37,818 bases of DNA from positions 1-37,818 of the forward strand of contig CADCFG010000035.1 in assembly GCA_902800625.1 (NCBI GenBank), in the 5' to 3' direction. Positions within the stretch are counted from its first letter, which is position 1. Each line of letters opens with the position of its first letter. The DNA comes from an uncultured Eubacteriales bacterium (GTDB lineage: Bacteria; Bacillota; Clostridia; Christensenellales; Aristaeellaceae). Below the pieces are notes generated by a model that was not told the origin of the DNA, searched no databases, and worked only from the letters and a program-made list of their open reading frames with translations. Shown piece after piece: positions 1 through 7,133 of the stretch. The position numbers and the translations under genes are program-made.

Positions 1-93
1 CTTCTTGTGTGTGTAGCAGCTACAATTAGAAGTCTTCCTTGCTCCTTTTGTCTACCTCGTTTCTGTCAATCCCACAACTTTCCGTGAAGAACC

Positions 94-116
94 AAAAATG
101 TCCAGTGGACATTTTT
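94..116. repeat. Perfect hairpin, 10-bp arms
   Basis: AAAAATGTCC (94-103) and GGACATTTTT (107-116) are perfect inverted arms around AGT. The A-run before and T-run after the stem would let it work as a terminator in either direction, but no gene in the window ends at it. It may serve the gene left of the window or be another interspersed repeat. Confidence 0.6.
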
Positions 117-214
117 CAGCGAGATGGGGCCGAAGGCCCGCGGCAGGTGGTTGGCCGAAGGCCAGACGGAAGAGGTCGTTCTCATTCTGACGACGCGAAT
201 CGTCATACCCCGGC

Positions 215-233
215 GGGCGGCGCAACGCCGCCC
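215..233. repeat. GGCGGCG-CAA-CGCCGCC palindrome, copy 1
   Basis: GGGCGGCG (215-222) and CGCCGCCC (226-233) pair perfectly around CAA. The same unit, read as GGCGGCG-TTG-CGCCGCC or its complement, recurs at 937, 6981, 16791 and 28358, always between genes. This is a REP-like family within this genome; its function is unknown. Confidence 0.75.
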
Positions 234-282
234 CTACAAGAGCATTTACGCAATCCCGATCCTCGCTGGTTCCCCATCACTG

Positions 283-563
283 GGCGGCATGGTTCTCACG
301 AACTTATACGCCCCGCGCCTGCCCTGACAGACAGGCGCGGGTTTCGGGCCCGCACAGCCAATGTGCAGGGCCCTCAGCCTCGCTTCGCTCGGCGCTATGG
401 AACAAGCGAGCGGGCGCGCGTGGTGCGCCGCCGCGCAGTTCGTGTAGCGCCGAGCGCAGCGAGGCTGAGCCTGCAAGCGCAGCCCGGAGGGCAAGACGCA
501 GGCGAAACCCGCGCTTGCCGTGAGGCATTAGCACGGGGCGTTCTGTTCTGAAACCATGCCGCC
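283..563. repeat. Nested imperfect palindrome, about 280 bp
   Basis: Four sets of arms nest in order: GGCGGCATGGTT (283-294) with AACCATGCCGCC (552-563); CGCCCCG (309-315) with CGGGGCG (534-540); GCGCGGGTTTCG (335-346) with CGAAACCCGCGC (503-514); and a 25-nt arm at 373-397 with 445-469, one mismatch. As RNA or extruded DNA it would fold into one long interrupted hairpin. No transposase and no clear target duplication are visible. Confidence 0.65.
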
Positions 564-632
564 AAAAAATACCGTTCTTCGGTTCCCTTCCCGAAACAGT
601 TTCCAGGGGGGCCCGAGGAACGCTCTTTTTTT

Positions 633-720
633 GGCGGCCTGCGCTCGCTGTTCAGTGAAGCATCGCGTTCGGCACCACGCGCCGAGCCGCTCGCTTCAAT
701 TCACGACTCGGCAGGCCGCC
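633..720. repeat. 88-bp palindromic element, copy A
   Basis: The ends GGCGGCCTGC (633-642) and GCAGGCCGCC (711-720) are perfect inverted arms around a 68-bp core. A second copy lies at 25357-25444. The two copies differ only at the third base of the left arm (C here, T there) and the third-last base of the right arm (G here, A there), which pair with each other. Similarity continues about 30 bp to the right through GGGAGCAGCGAGGAG, and both copies follow a T-run. Confidence 0.85.
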
Positions 721-766
721 CCGTGAGAGGGGAGCAGCGAGGAGCGTGGCAGGGCTGTACGGGGAA

Positions 767-916
767 CCGGATTGCCACGTCGGGCCATGGGATGGCCCTC
801 CTCGCAATGACGCATCGACGAACCGTCAGGCTGCTCTTCTACTCGAATAGAAGAAAACCCACCGTCCAGAATAATGTCAATGCGAGGAGGAGCGCAGCGA
901 CGACGCGGCAATCCGG
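767..916. repeat. Nested palindrome with CCGGATTGCC ends, copy 1
   Basis: CCGGATTGCC (767-776) and GGCAATCCGG (907-916) are perfect inverted arms. Inside them, CCTCCTCGCAATGA (797-810) pairs with TCAATGCGAGGAGG (877-890) with one mismatch. Related elements lie at 8516-8645 and, in a short form, at 28115-28156. Confidence 0.7.
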
Positions 917-936
917 CTCCCTCTGCATTTTTGCAG

Positions 937-955
937 GGGCGGCGTTGCGCCGCCC
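937..955. repeat. GGCGGCG-TTG-CGCCGCC palindrome, copy 2
   Basis: GGGCGGCG (937-944) and CGCCGCCC (948-955) flank TTG. It is the second of five copies and sits just beyond the terminator of the WG-repeat gene. Confidence 0.75.
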
Positions 956-962
956 GCCCACG

Positions 963-990
963 AAAAAAGCTGCCTTTCGGCAGCTTTTTT
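963..990 (-). terminator. Rho-independent terminator of the WG-repeat gene
   Basis: AAAAAAGCTGCC (963-974) and GGCAGCTTTTTT (979-990) form a perfect stem around a 4-nt loop. It starts 11 bp after the stop codon of the minus-strand gene. The A/T flanks make it potentially bidirectional. Confidence 0.85.
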
Positions 991-1001
991 CAATGATTGT
1001 C

Positions 1002-2366
1002 TCACCGCGGCAGCTTGTACAGGCTCGCTCCGGTGCACAGGCAGTCCGCGCCATGGATGGACACGCCGTAGTCCAGCGTGTAATCCACGATCTTCTCGCC
1101 GTGCCAGTCCACCACAGCGTGCTTGCCGTCGGCGTTTTCCACGGACAGGTAGTAGCCGTCGGAGTTGGTCAGGCTGTTCTTGGTGTCGATCTTGGTCGCG
1201 CCTTCCAGCGCCGTGACGGTGCCGTCAGCGGCGATGACGGTCACGGCTCCGGTCATGTCCACCGCGCCCAGGGTGCAGCCGTAGTATTCCACGCCGTCCT
1301 TGGCGTACTGGATGGGGCAGGTCACGTTGCCCTGCAGGTCGATGAAGCCCAGCTTGCCGCCGTCCTCCACGCACACATAGCCGTTGTTGATGGGGCTCTT
1401 GTCGCCCCAGGTGTAGATGTGCTCGTGCTCGGCGGGCACGACCAGCGCCTTCTCCTCAAGGTCGTACAGGCCTTCGCAGCCGGTGCCGTCCTCCTTGTTC
1501 ACCGTCACCTTCACATAGCGGCCGTCGAACAGGTTGGAGGAGATCATGTTGAAGCTGGGCGGGCAGACTTCCTCGCCAGCGGCGTTCAGGATGCCGTAGA
1601 GGCGGGTGTTGGAGTCATAGAAGCTGATGTAGCCGCTCGCGATGTTCGACAGGCTGCCGTATTCCGCGTCGGCCAGCTTTTCGCCGGTCACGGCATTGTA
1701 CAGCGCCTTGGGGGACAGCTCGTTTTCGGCGCTGACCACCAGCTCCGCGTCGTACATGCTGGTCAGCAGGGTGTCCACGGCGGTGAGCGCGGTGTCGTAC
1801 ACGGCGATATTGCCGTCATAGTCCTCCACGATCAGATAGCCGCCCATGCCGGCCTCCCGGCCGCGGCTGAACTGCTTGCGCTCCAGGGTGCCCGCCAGCT
1901 TCTTTTCCGGCAGATAGAACACGTCGTTGCGCACGATGGTCGCGTAGTCGAATTCGCCGAAGATCACGTTGTAATCGGAATTGTCCTTGTCGTTGGTGCC
2001 CTCCAGCACCACGCCCACGGCCCAGTTGGGGCTGACGACCTTGAAGTCGCTGTACTCATAGGGCGTCAGGGCCTCGCCGGCGGTGTTCACCAGCGCGGAG
2101 TGGTTGAAGCCGCTCTCGTTGGTGGCCGTGTAGTAGCCGAAGTCCGCGTAGGCCAGGTCGCCGAACTGGGCCTCCGCCAGCACGTTGCCCTCGTAATCCA
2201 CAAGGCCTTCCAAACGGTCGCTGGAGCTGAACACGAACGCGCCGGATTCCTCCGTGCCGCTGTCGGATATGTCGTCCGCCTCGAACAGCGGGCCGGTTAC
2301 CTCCGCCAGCGCCATCGCGCCGATCAGCAGGGCAGCCAGAACCAGAGCCAGAATACGCTTTGTCAT
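1002..2366 (-). CDS. Secreted WG-repeat (KWG-like) protein
   Basis: The product is 454 residues. Residues 1-22 form a signal peptide (MTKRILALVLAALLIGAMA, then LAE), so the protein is exported. There is no lipobox and no later membrane segment. The rest consists of degenerate repeats of the type 'G-hydrophobic-hydrophobic-D-x-x-G-x-hydrophobic', for example GLVDYEGNVLAEAQFG, EGLYDLEEKALVVPAEHE and GKLGFIDLQGNVTCPIQY. This is the pattern of WG/KWG beta-repeat proteins, whose biochemical role is generally unknown. The ATG at 2366 was chosen because GAAAGGAAG lies just upstream; an in-frame upstream extension lacks a ribosome binding site and overlaps the promoter. The gene is monocistronic, with its own promoter and terminator. 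Family assignment is fairly secure; function is not. Confidence 0.8.
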   Translation of the reverse strand: MTKRILALVLAALLIGAMALAEVTGPLFEADDISDSGTEESGAFVFSSSDRLEGLVDYEGNVLAEAQFGDLAYADFGYYTATNESGFNHSALVNTAGEALTPYEYSDFKVVSPNWAVGVVLEGTNDKDNSDYNVIFGEFDYATIVRNDVFYLPEKKLAGTLERKQFSRGREAGMGGYLIVEDYDGNIAVYDTALTAVDTLLTSMYDAELVVSAENELSPKALYNAVTGEKLADAEYGSLSNIASGYISFYDSNTRLYGILNAAGEEVCPPSFNMISSNLFDGRYVKVTVNKEDGTGCEGLYDLEEKALVVPAEHEHIYTWGDKSPINNGYVCVEDGGKLGFIDLQGNVTCPIQYAKDGVEYYGCTLGAVDMTGAVTVIAADGTVTALEGATKIDTKNSLTNSDGYYLSVENADGKHAVVDWHGEKIVDYTLDYGVSIHGADCLCTGASLYKLPR

Positions 2367-2399
2367 GGGATGACTTCCTTTCATATATAGGTTGACTTT

Positions 2400-2429
2400 A
2401 TTATACGAAACCGTTGTAGGCAATGTCAA
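2400..2429 (-). promoter_or_regulatory. Promoter of the WG-repeat gene
   Basis: On the minus strand TTGACA (2424-2429) and TATAAT (2400-2405) are separated by 18 bp. Both boxes match the sigma-A consensus fully. Confidence 0.8.
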
Positions 2430-2484
2430 CAGACGAGATGTTATTTCGCAAGGGTTGAGAAAAAGAGTTGAGCGTTTAGGTAAA

Positions 2485-2505
2485 GGCGGCCAGGATCAGG
2501 CCGCC
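2485..2505 (-). terminator. Probable terminator of the aldo/keto reductase gene
   Basis: GGCGGCC (2485-2491) and GGCCGCC (2499-2505) form a 7-bp stem with a 7-nt loop, 8 bp beyond the stop codon. The minus-strand T-tract is short (CTTTACC), so this is a weak candidate. Confidence 0.5.
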
Positions 2506-2512
2506 CTCACGC

Positions 2513-3694
2513 TCAATACTTCAGTATCTTCGGCGCGCCCCAGGCGGCCACCTTGTAGATGGGGTTCTCCAGCCGCTTCTTCACGTCGTCCAGCTTTTCG
2601 CGGATGGGGATGTGCTGGGGGCAGTGCTGTTCGCACTTGCCGCACTTCACGCACAGCCCGGCGTTGCTGCGGGTCTTGCGCAGGGTGGTGCACATCATGT
2701 ATTCCCGCATGCCGTTCACCAGACCGTCGGCGTAGCTGGCGTTGTAGGCGGCGAAGCAGGTGGGGATGTCCACGCCCCGGGGGCAGGGCTGGCAGTAGCC
2801 GCAGCCGGTGCAGCCCACCTTCGTGGTCCTGTGGATGGCGGCCAGCGCCCTTTCATAGAGGGCCAGCTCCGCTTCGCTCAGCTGGTGGGGCAGGGCCTCG
2901 CCGGCGATGCGGCAGTTCTCCTCCACCTGGCTTACGTCGTTCATGCCGGAGAGCACCACCGTCGCCTCCGGGTGGTTCCAGACCCAGCGCAGGCCCCAGT
3001 CCGCCGGGCTGCGCTTCGGCTCGGCGGCCTCGAACACCTTTTTCGCCGCCCCGGGCAGCCCGCCGGCCAGCTTGCCGCCCCGCAGCGGCTCCATGATGAT
3101 CACCGGCAGGCCCTTCGCCGCGGCGTATTCCAGCCCGTCCACGCCGGCCTGGCTGCGCTCGTCCATGTAGTTGAACTGGATCTGGCAGAAATCCCAGTCC
3201 CAGGCGTCCACCAGGGCCTTGAACTGCAGCGTGCCGCCGTGGAACGAGAAGCCCGCGTTGCGGATGGCGCCGCTTTTCTTCTTCTCCTCCAGCCACTCCT
3301 TCACGCCCAGCGCGCACAGCCGTGCCCAGCTGCCATCGTCGTTGAGCATGTGCATCAGGTAGTAGTCCACATGGTCCGTGCCCAGGCGCTCAAGCTCCTC
3401 GGCGAAGAAGCGCTCGGCGTCCCCGGGCCTGTTGATCCGGTATTGGGGCAGCTTGGTGGCGATGTTGAGCTGATCCCGGCAGTTGTACTGGCGGATGAAG
3501 TTTCCCAGGCACATCTCGCTGCCGGGGTAGATATAGGCGGTGTCAAAGTAGTTGACGCCCAGATCCAGCGCCAGCTTCATCTCCCGGTTGGCCTTTTCCT
3601 GGTCGATGGAGCCGCCGCGCTTGGTGAAGCGCATGCAGCCGAAGCCCAGCGCGGAGAGGGAGTCGCCGTTTTTCGGGTTGACGCGGTATTGCAT
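2513..3694 (-). CDS. Aldo/keto reductase with two C-terminal [4Fe-4S] motifs
   Basis: This 393-residue cytoplasmic enzyme joins an aldo/keto reductase barrel to a ferredoxin-like tail. The catalytic tetrad fits D51 and Y56 (NYFDTAYIYPG), K81 (IATKLPQ) and H115 (DYYLMHML). The tail holds C295-x2-C-x2-C-x2-C (CTGCGYCQPC) and C348-x2-C-x2-C-x3-CP (CVKCGKCEQHCP), enough for two [4Fe-4S] clusters. Related clostridial proteins are annotated as 4Fe-4S aldo/keto reductases; their substrates are mostly unknown. The ATG at 3694 is preferred because AAAGGAG lies 7 bp upstream; another ATG at 3712 has no such site. The gene has its own promoter and is not in an obvious operon. Family assignment is secure; substrate is unknown. 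Confidence 0.9.
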   Translation of the reverse strand: MQYRVNPKNGDSLSALGFGCMRFTKRGGSIDQEKANREMKLALDLGVNYFDTAYIYPGSEMCLGNFIRQYNCRDQLNIATKLPQYRINRPGDAERFFAEELERLGTDHVDYYLMHMLNDDGSWARLCALGVKEWLEEKKKSGAIRNAGFSFHGGTLQFKALVDAWDWDFCQIQFNYMDERSQAGVDGLEYAAAKGLPVIIMEPLRGGKLAGGLPGAAKKVFEAAEPKRSPADWGLRWVWNHPEATVVLSGMNDVSQVEENCRIAGEALPHQLSEAELALYERALAAIHRTTKVGCTGCGYCQPCPRGVDIPTCFAAYNASYADGLVNGMREYMMCTTLRKTRSNAGLCVKCGKCEQHCPQHIPIREKLDDVKKRLENPIYKVAAWGAPKILKY

Positions 3695-3742
3695 GGGTCC
3701 GCTCCTTTCCATGGGTCGAGGGGGGATTTATCCATTGTTGAC

Positions 3743-3771
3743 ATTATAGGACAAACGCACCATGATTGCAA
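3743..3771 (-). promoter_or_regulatory. Promoter of the aldo/keto reductase gene
   Basis: On the minus strand TTGCAA (3766-3771) and TATAAT (3743-3748) are 17 bp apart. Confidence 0.7.
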
Positions 3772-3861
3772 CTGTGCAAGTCTTGTTTTCCGGACTGCCA
3801 AATGGACGCCCGATTTATTGATTTAGTACGTTTTTTGCCATATTGATTTGCGCTATACCAC

Positions 3862-3890
3862 TTGTCAAAGGAAGATGTTTATGTTAATAT
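3862..3890 (+). promoter_or_regulatory. Promoter of the GGDEF/EAL gene
   Basis: TTGTCA (3862-3867) and TAATAT (3885-3890) are 17 bp apart and lie about 80 bp before the start codon. The leader between them and the gene is AT-rich. Confidence 0.65.
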
Positions 3891-3969
3891 AAGGTATCAA
3901 ATCTTCAATATTGGAAAAGTATGGCCCGGCGATAACGTTTTCAACAAACAGCGGAAGGGAGGGGTCGAC

Positions 3970-6873
3970 ATGAAGGCGGACTGGCTGAATCTGGAGAACC
4001 ACAGCGGCGATTTCCAGACCATCGTGGATCGCCTGAACGGCTCGCCCTTTGACGAGCTGGTGGAGATCGACCTCTACAACGACCGCTGCCGCAACATCTA
4101 TCACGTCGAAGGCAAGTACTTCGTGCCCTTCCTGGAGGGCGAGTGGACCAAGCTCTACCGCTATGCCACCGAGCACATGCTGCATCCCTCCGACCGCGGC
4201 GCCTTTTCCGCCCTGCTGGACCCGGACAAGCTGCAATCCCGGCTGGAGCGCAGCGAGAATCCCGGCGTGCTGGACGCCCAGTTTCGCTATCGCAGCGTGG
4301 AGGGCGGTTGGATCTGGACCCGCCAGGTGATGGTCTCCGGCGCGCAGAACGGCCTGCCCGAGGGCGTGGTCTATTGCTATATCTTCGATATCTCCATCCA
4401 GAAGGAGCGCGCCCAGGGCCGCGTGGCGGCGTCGAACGCCGCGCCCGCCATCGCCCGGCGCGACGACATGACGGGCCTGCTGCTGGACCGGGAATTTTTC
4501 GCCTTGGCGCAGAAGAAGCTGCCCACGCTGGCGGGCCAGTGGTGCGTGGCCGCGGTGGACATCGAAAACTTCAAGCTGTTCTGCGACTGGCACGGCCAGC
4601 AGACCGGCCATTTCCTACTGGCGGCGATGGGCGAGATCCTGCTGCGCGTGGAGCAGGAGACCGGCGGCCTGGCGGGCTATCGCGGCCAGGACGACTTCGC
4701 GCTGCTGGTGCCCTACGACATCCAGCGGCTGAACGCGCTGTACGAGGAGCTGCGCCAGCTGATCGTTTCCCAGGGCGATTCCGTGGGCTTCCAGCCCATC
4801 TTCGGCATCTGCATGATCGAGAGCCCCGGCGACGAGATCATGGAGCTGTATAACCACGCCGCGCTGACCGCCGAGCAGATCAAGGGCGATTTCCGAAACC
4901 GCATCCGGGTGTACAACGCGGCCGCCTATAAAAAGAACACCGAGGAATACCGGATCCTGTCCGATTTCCAGCGCAGCCTGGAGAGCGGCGAGCTGTTCTT
5001 CTGCCTGCAGCCCCAGTGCCGCGTGTCCACGGGCCATGTGGTGGGGGCCGAGGCGCTGGCCCGCTGGCGCACCAAGGACGGGCGGATGATCCCGCCGGGT
5101 CGGTTCGTGCCCATCCTGGAAAAATACAGCATGGTCACCAACCTGGACAAGTTCATCTGGGAGAGCGTCTGCAAGTGGCTGCGCAAGTGGCTGGACGAGG
5201 GCCATGTGGCGGTGCCGGTGTCGGTGAACGTCAGCCAGATCGACATCTTCACCCTGGACGTGCCCGCTTACTTCAACTCGCTGCTTGAAAAGTACAGCCT
5301 GCCGGCGAACCTTTTGAAGATCGAGATCACCGAGTCCGCCTACGTGGAGGACACCGCCGTGGTGCGCGAGACGGCCCGACGCCTGCGCGCTGCCGGGTTC
5401 CTGGTGCTGATGGACGACTTCGGCAGCGGCTATTCCTCGCTGAACATGCTGCGCAGCCTGAACGTGGACGTGATCAAGCTGGACGCCCAGTTCCTGCACA
5501 TCAGCGAAAACGAGTCCCACAAGGGCATCAGCATCCTGGAATCTATCATCAGCATGACCAAGGCCATGGCCATCCCGGTGATCGTGGAGGGCGTGGAGAC
5601 GCCGGAGCAGATCAACTTCCTGGCCGACCTGGGCTGCCGGTACATGCAGGGCTATTACTTCTACCGGCCCATGCCGGTGGAGGAGTTTGAGAACCTGATC
5701 CGCGACGGCAAGAAGGTGGATTTGAACGGCTTTGAGTTCAAGGCCAACGAGCAGATCCACACCCGGGAGTTCCTGGACGTGAACGTGTTTAACGACGCCA
5801 TGCTGAACAACATCCTGGGCCCGGTGGCCATCTATCGCTGGAAGGGCGACAACGTGGACATCATCCGCTTCAACCAGCAGTTCTACCAGATGGTGGGTAT
5901 CGAGCTGAACCAGCTGAACGACCGGTTGGAGCACATACAGGATTTCGTCCATCCCGGCGACCGGGAAAAGCTCTTCAGCCTGATGCGCCGCGCCGCCAAT
6001 GACCGGCTGAACGGCGCCCACGACGTGCTGCGGGTATACAAGCCCAGCGGCGCCATGGTGTGGATCTCCCTGCAGCTGTACCGCATGGAGGAGACCGAGC
6101 AGGGCGTGAACTTCTATGGCTCTGCCGGGGACATCACCGAGACCCAGTATGTCAACGAGGACCTGCCCGGCGGGTACTATCGCGTCGCCGCCGACGGCAA
6201 GGGCACGTTCCTGCACATCAGCAAGGGCTTTATGAACATGGTGGGCTACACCGCCGAGGAGATCCGCGAGCAGTTCGGCAACTGCGTCATGAACATGGTG
6301 CACCGCGACGACTGGCAGACGGTGCTGGCCGGGGCCGCGAACATAAAATCCGGCGGGGAGACCGCTGGCAAGCCCATTCGCCTCAAGAAGAAGGACGGCG
6401 GCTGGGTCTCCGTGGTGGTCAAGAGTCGGCTGACCGACCTGGAAGGCATACTGTGCTATCAGGCCGTGGCCATCGACGTGACGGATCTGGTGAAGCTGCA
6501 GAACCGGATGCGGCTTTTGAGCAAGTTCTCCACGGACGACGTGGTGTTCGTCCGCCGCAAGGGCGAGGGATACAGGTATCGCGTGGTGGTGCATGGCCTG
6601 GAGGACAAGCTGGGCTATACCGCCAATGAGTTTGAAAAGCTGCTGAACAACAACGAGCTGCTCAACCAGATGGATCCCGCAGAGAACGAGCGCCTTCGCG
6701 AAATCACCCGACGCGGGCTGGAGGAAAAGCGGCCCGTGGAGTTCGACTTCAGCATGCCGACCGCCTCGGGCGGGTCCATCAGGCTGCACATGAAGACCGA
6801 CCACGTCACCGACGACTCCAGCAAGGTGGAATTCATCTGCACCTTCCGGGAGGCCGGAAATGGGGAAAAGTGA
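3970..6873 (+). CDS. Multi-PAS GGDEF/EAL protein, probable c-di-GMP phosphodiesterase
   Basis: The product is 967 residues with no evident membrane segments. Order of domains: an N-terminal PAS-like domain (about 15-150), a GGDEF domain (about 160-305), an EAL domain (about 320-575) and three PAS-like sensor domains (about 600-730, 735-845, 850-965). The GGDEF signature is degenerate (YRGQDDF near 237), so cyclase activity is unlikely. The EAL site looks intact: AEALARWR, NVSQ, EITES, MDDFGSGYSS, IKLD and VEGVETPEQ supply the usual metal- and substrate-binding residues. The likely reaction is hydrolysis of c-di-GMP to pGpG, tuned by the PAS domains. Sensors after the EAL domain are less usual than sensors before it. 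The ATG at 3970 follows GGAAGGGAGGGG; an upstream in-frame extension is not supported. Monocistronic. Confidence 0.9.
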   Translation: MKADWLNLENHSGDFQTIVDRLNGSPFDELVEIDLYNDRCRNIYHVEGKYFVPFLEGEWTKLYRYATEHMLHPSDRGAFSALLDPDKLQSRLERSENPGVLDAQFRYRSVEGGWIWTRQVMVSGAQNGLPEGVVYCYIFDISIQKERAQGRVAASNAAPAIARRDDMTGLLLDREFFALAQKKLPTLAGQWCVAAVDIENFKLFCDWHGQQTGHFLLAAMGEILLRVEQETGGLAGYRGQDDFALLVPYDIQRLNALYEELRQLIVSQGDSVGFQPIFGICMIESPGDEIMELYNHAALTAEQIKGDFRNRIRVYNAAAYKKNTEEYRILSDFQRSLESGELFFCLQPQCRVSTGHVVGAEALARWRTKDGRMIPPGRFVPILEKYSMVTNLDKFIWESVCKWLRKWLDEGHVAVPVSVNVSQIDIFTLDVPAYFNSLLEKYSLPANLLKIEITESAYVEDTAVVRETARRLRAAGFLVLMDDFGSGYSSLNMLRSLNVDVIKLDAQFLHISENESHKGISILESIISMTKAMAIPVIVEGVETPEQINFLADLGCRYMQGYYFYRPMPVEEFENLIRDGKKVDLNGFEFKANEQIHTREFLDVNVFNDAMLNNILGPVAIYRWKGDNVDIIRFNQQFYQMVGIELNQLNDRLEHIQDFVHPGDREKLFSLMRRAANDRLNGAHDVLRVYKPSGAMVWISLQLYRMEETEQGVNFYGSAGDITETQYVNEDLPGGYYRVAADGKGTFLHISKGFMNMVGYTAEEIREQFGNCVMNMVHRDDWQTVLAGAANIKSGGETAGKPIRLKKKDGGWVSVVVKSRLTDLEGILCYQAVAIDVTDLVKLQNRMRLLSKFSTDDVVFVRRKGEGYRYRVVVHGLEDKLGYTANEFEKLLNNNELLNQMDPAENERLREITRRGLEEKRPVEFDFSMPTASGGSIRLHMKTDHVTDDSSKVEFICTFREAGNGEK

Positions 6874-6892
6874 GCAGGGGTCAGTGAAATAA

Positions 6893-6927
6893 CCGGGTTG
6901 CCGATGTCGGCAACCCGGATTGTTTTT
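6893..6927 (+). terminator. Terminator of the GGDEF/EAL gene
   Basis: CCGGGTTGCCG (6893-6903) and CGGCAACCCGG (6908-6918) form a perfect 11-bp stem followed by ATTGTTTTT. Confidence 0.9.
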
Positions 6928-6980
6928 GGCACCGAGGTGGATATAAGCCTCTGTCTTCTGCCGTAATGCATCACGATTCG

Positions 6981-7007
6981 GGGCGGGCGGCGCAACGCCG
7001 CCCGCCC
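6981..7007. repeat. GGCGGCG-CAA-CGCCGCC palindrome, copy 3
   Basis: GGGCGGGCGGCG (6981-6992) and CGCCGCCCGCCC (6996-7007) form a perfect 12-bp stem around CAA, the longest of the five copies. It lies between two convergent terminators. Confidence 0.75.
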
Positions 7008-7079
7008 TGTGAAAGGGTGCAGCGAGAGGCGCGGCAGCCCTGAACAGGAGCGCCTCGCCATCCCCCTGCGGGCTTGCCC

Positions 7080-7116
7080 AAAAACACCACCGGCGCGGGA
7101 AAACCCACGCCGGTGT
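7080..7116 (-). terminator. Terminator of the BMP-type binding protein gene
   Basis: CACCGGCGCGGG (7088-7099) pairs with CCCACGCCGGTG (7104-7115) with one mismatch. On the minus strand the stem is followed by a TTTTT run. Confidence 0.8.
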
Positions 7117-7133
7117 TTGCTGTCCGCTATTGA

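Larger units (their letters stand above)
1..1000. other. Gene-free repeat-rich region
   Basis: No reading frame here has a plausible protein or a ribosome binding site in the right place; frames that stay open do so because of GC bias. The stretch is made of palindromic modules described separately: a small hairpin at 94-116, a GGCGGCG palindrome at 215-233, a nested 280-bp palindrome at 283-563, an 88-bp element at 633-720, a nested palindrome at 767-916, another GGCGGCG palindrome at 937-955 and the terminator of the next gene at 963-990. The gene to the left lies outside the window. Confidence 0.75.

Noticed and set aside
39..551. Open frames of 170 and 82 codons in the left repeat region
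   Set aside because: They run through palindromic repeats, have no ribosome binding site and show no protein-like pattern.
723..2390. Long plus-strand open frame opposite the WG-repeat gene
   Set aside because: It is antisense to a gene with signal peptide, promoter and terminator; composition is Val/Ala/Gly/His-rich as expected from reverse reading of GC-rich coding DNA.
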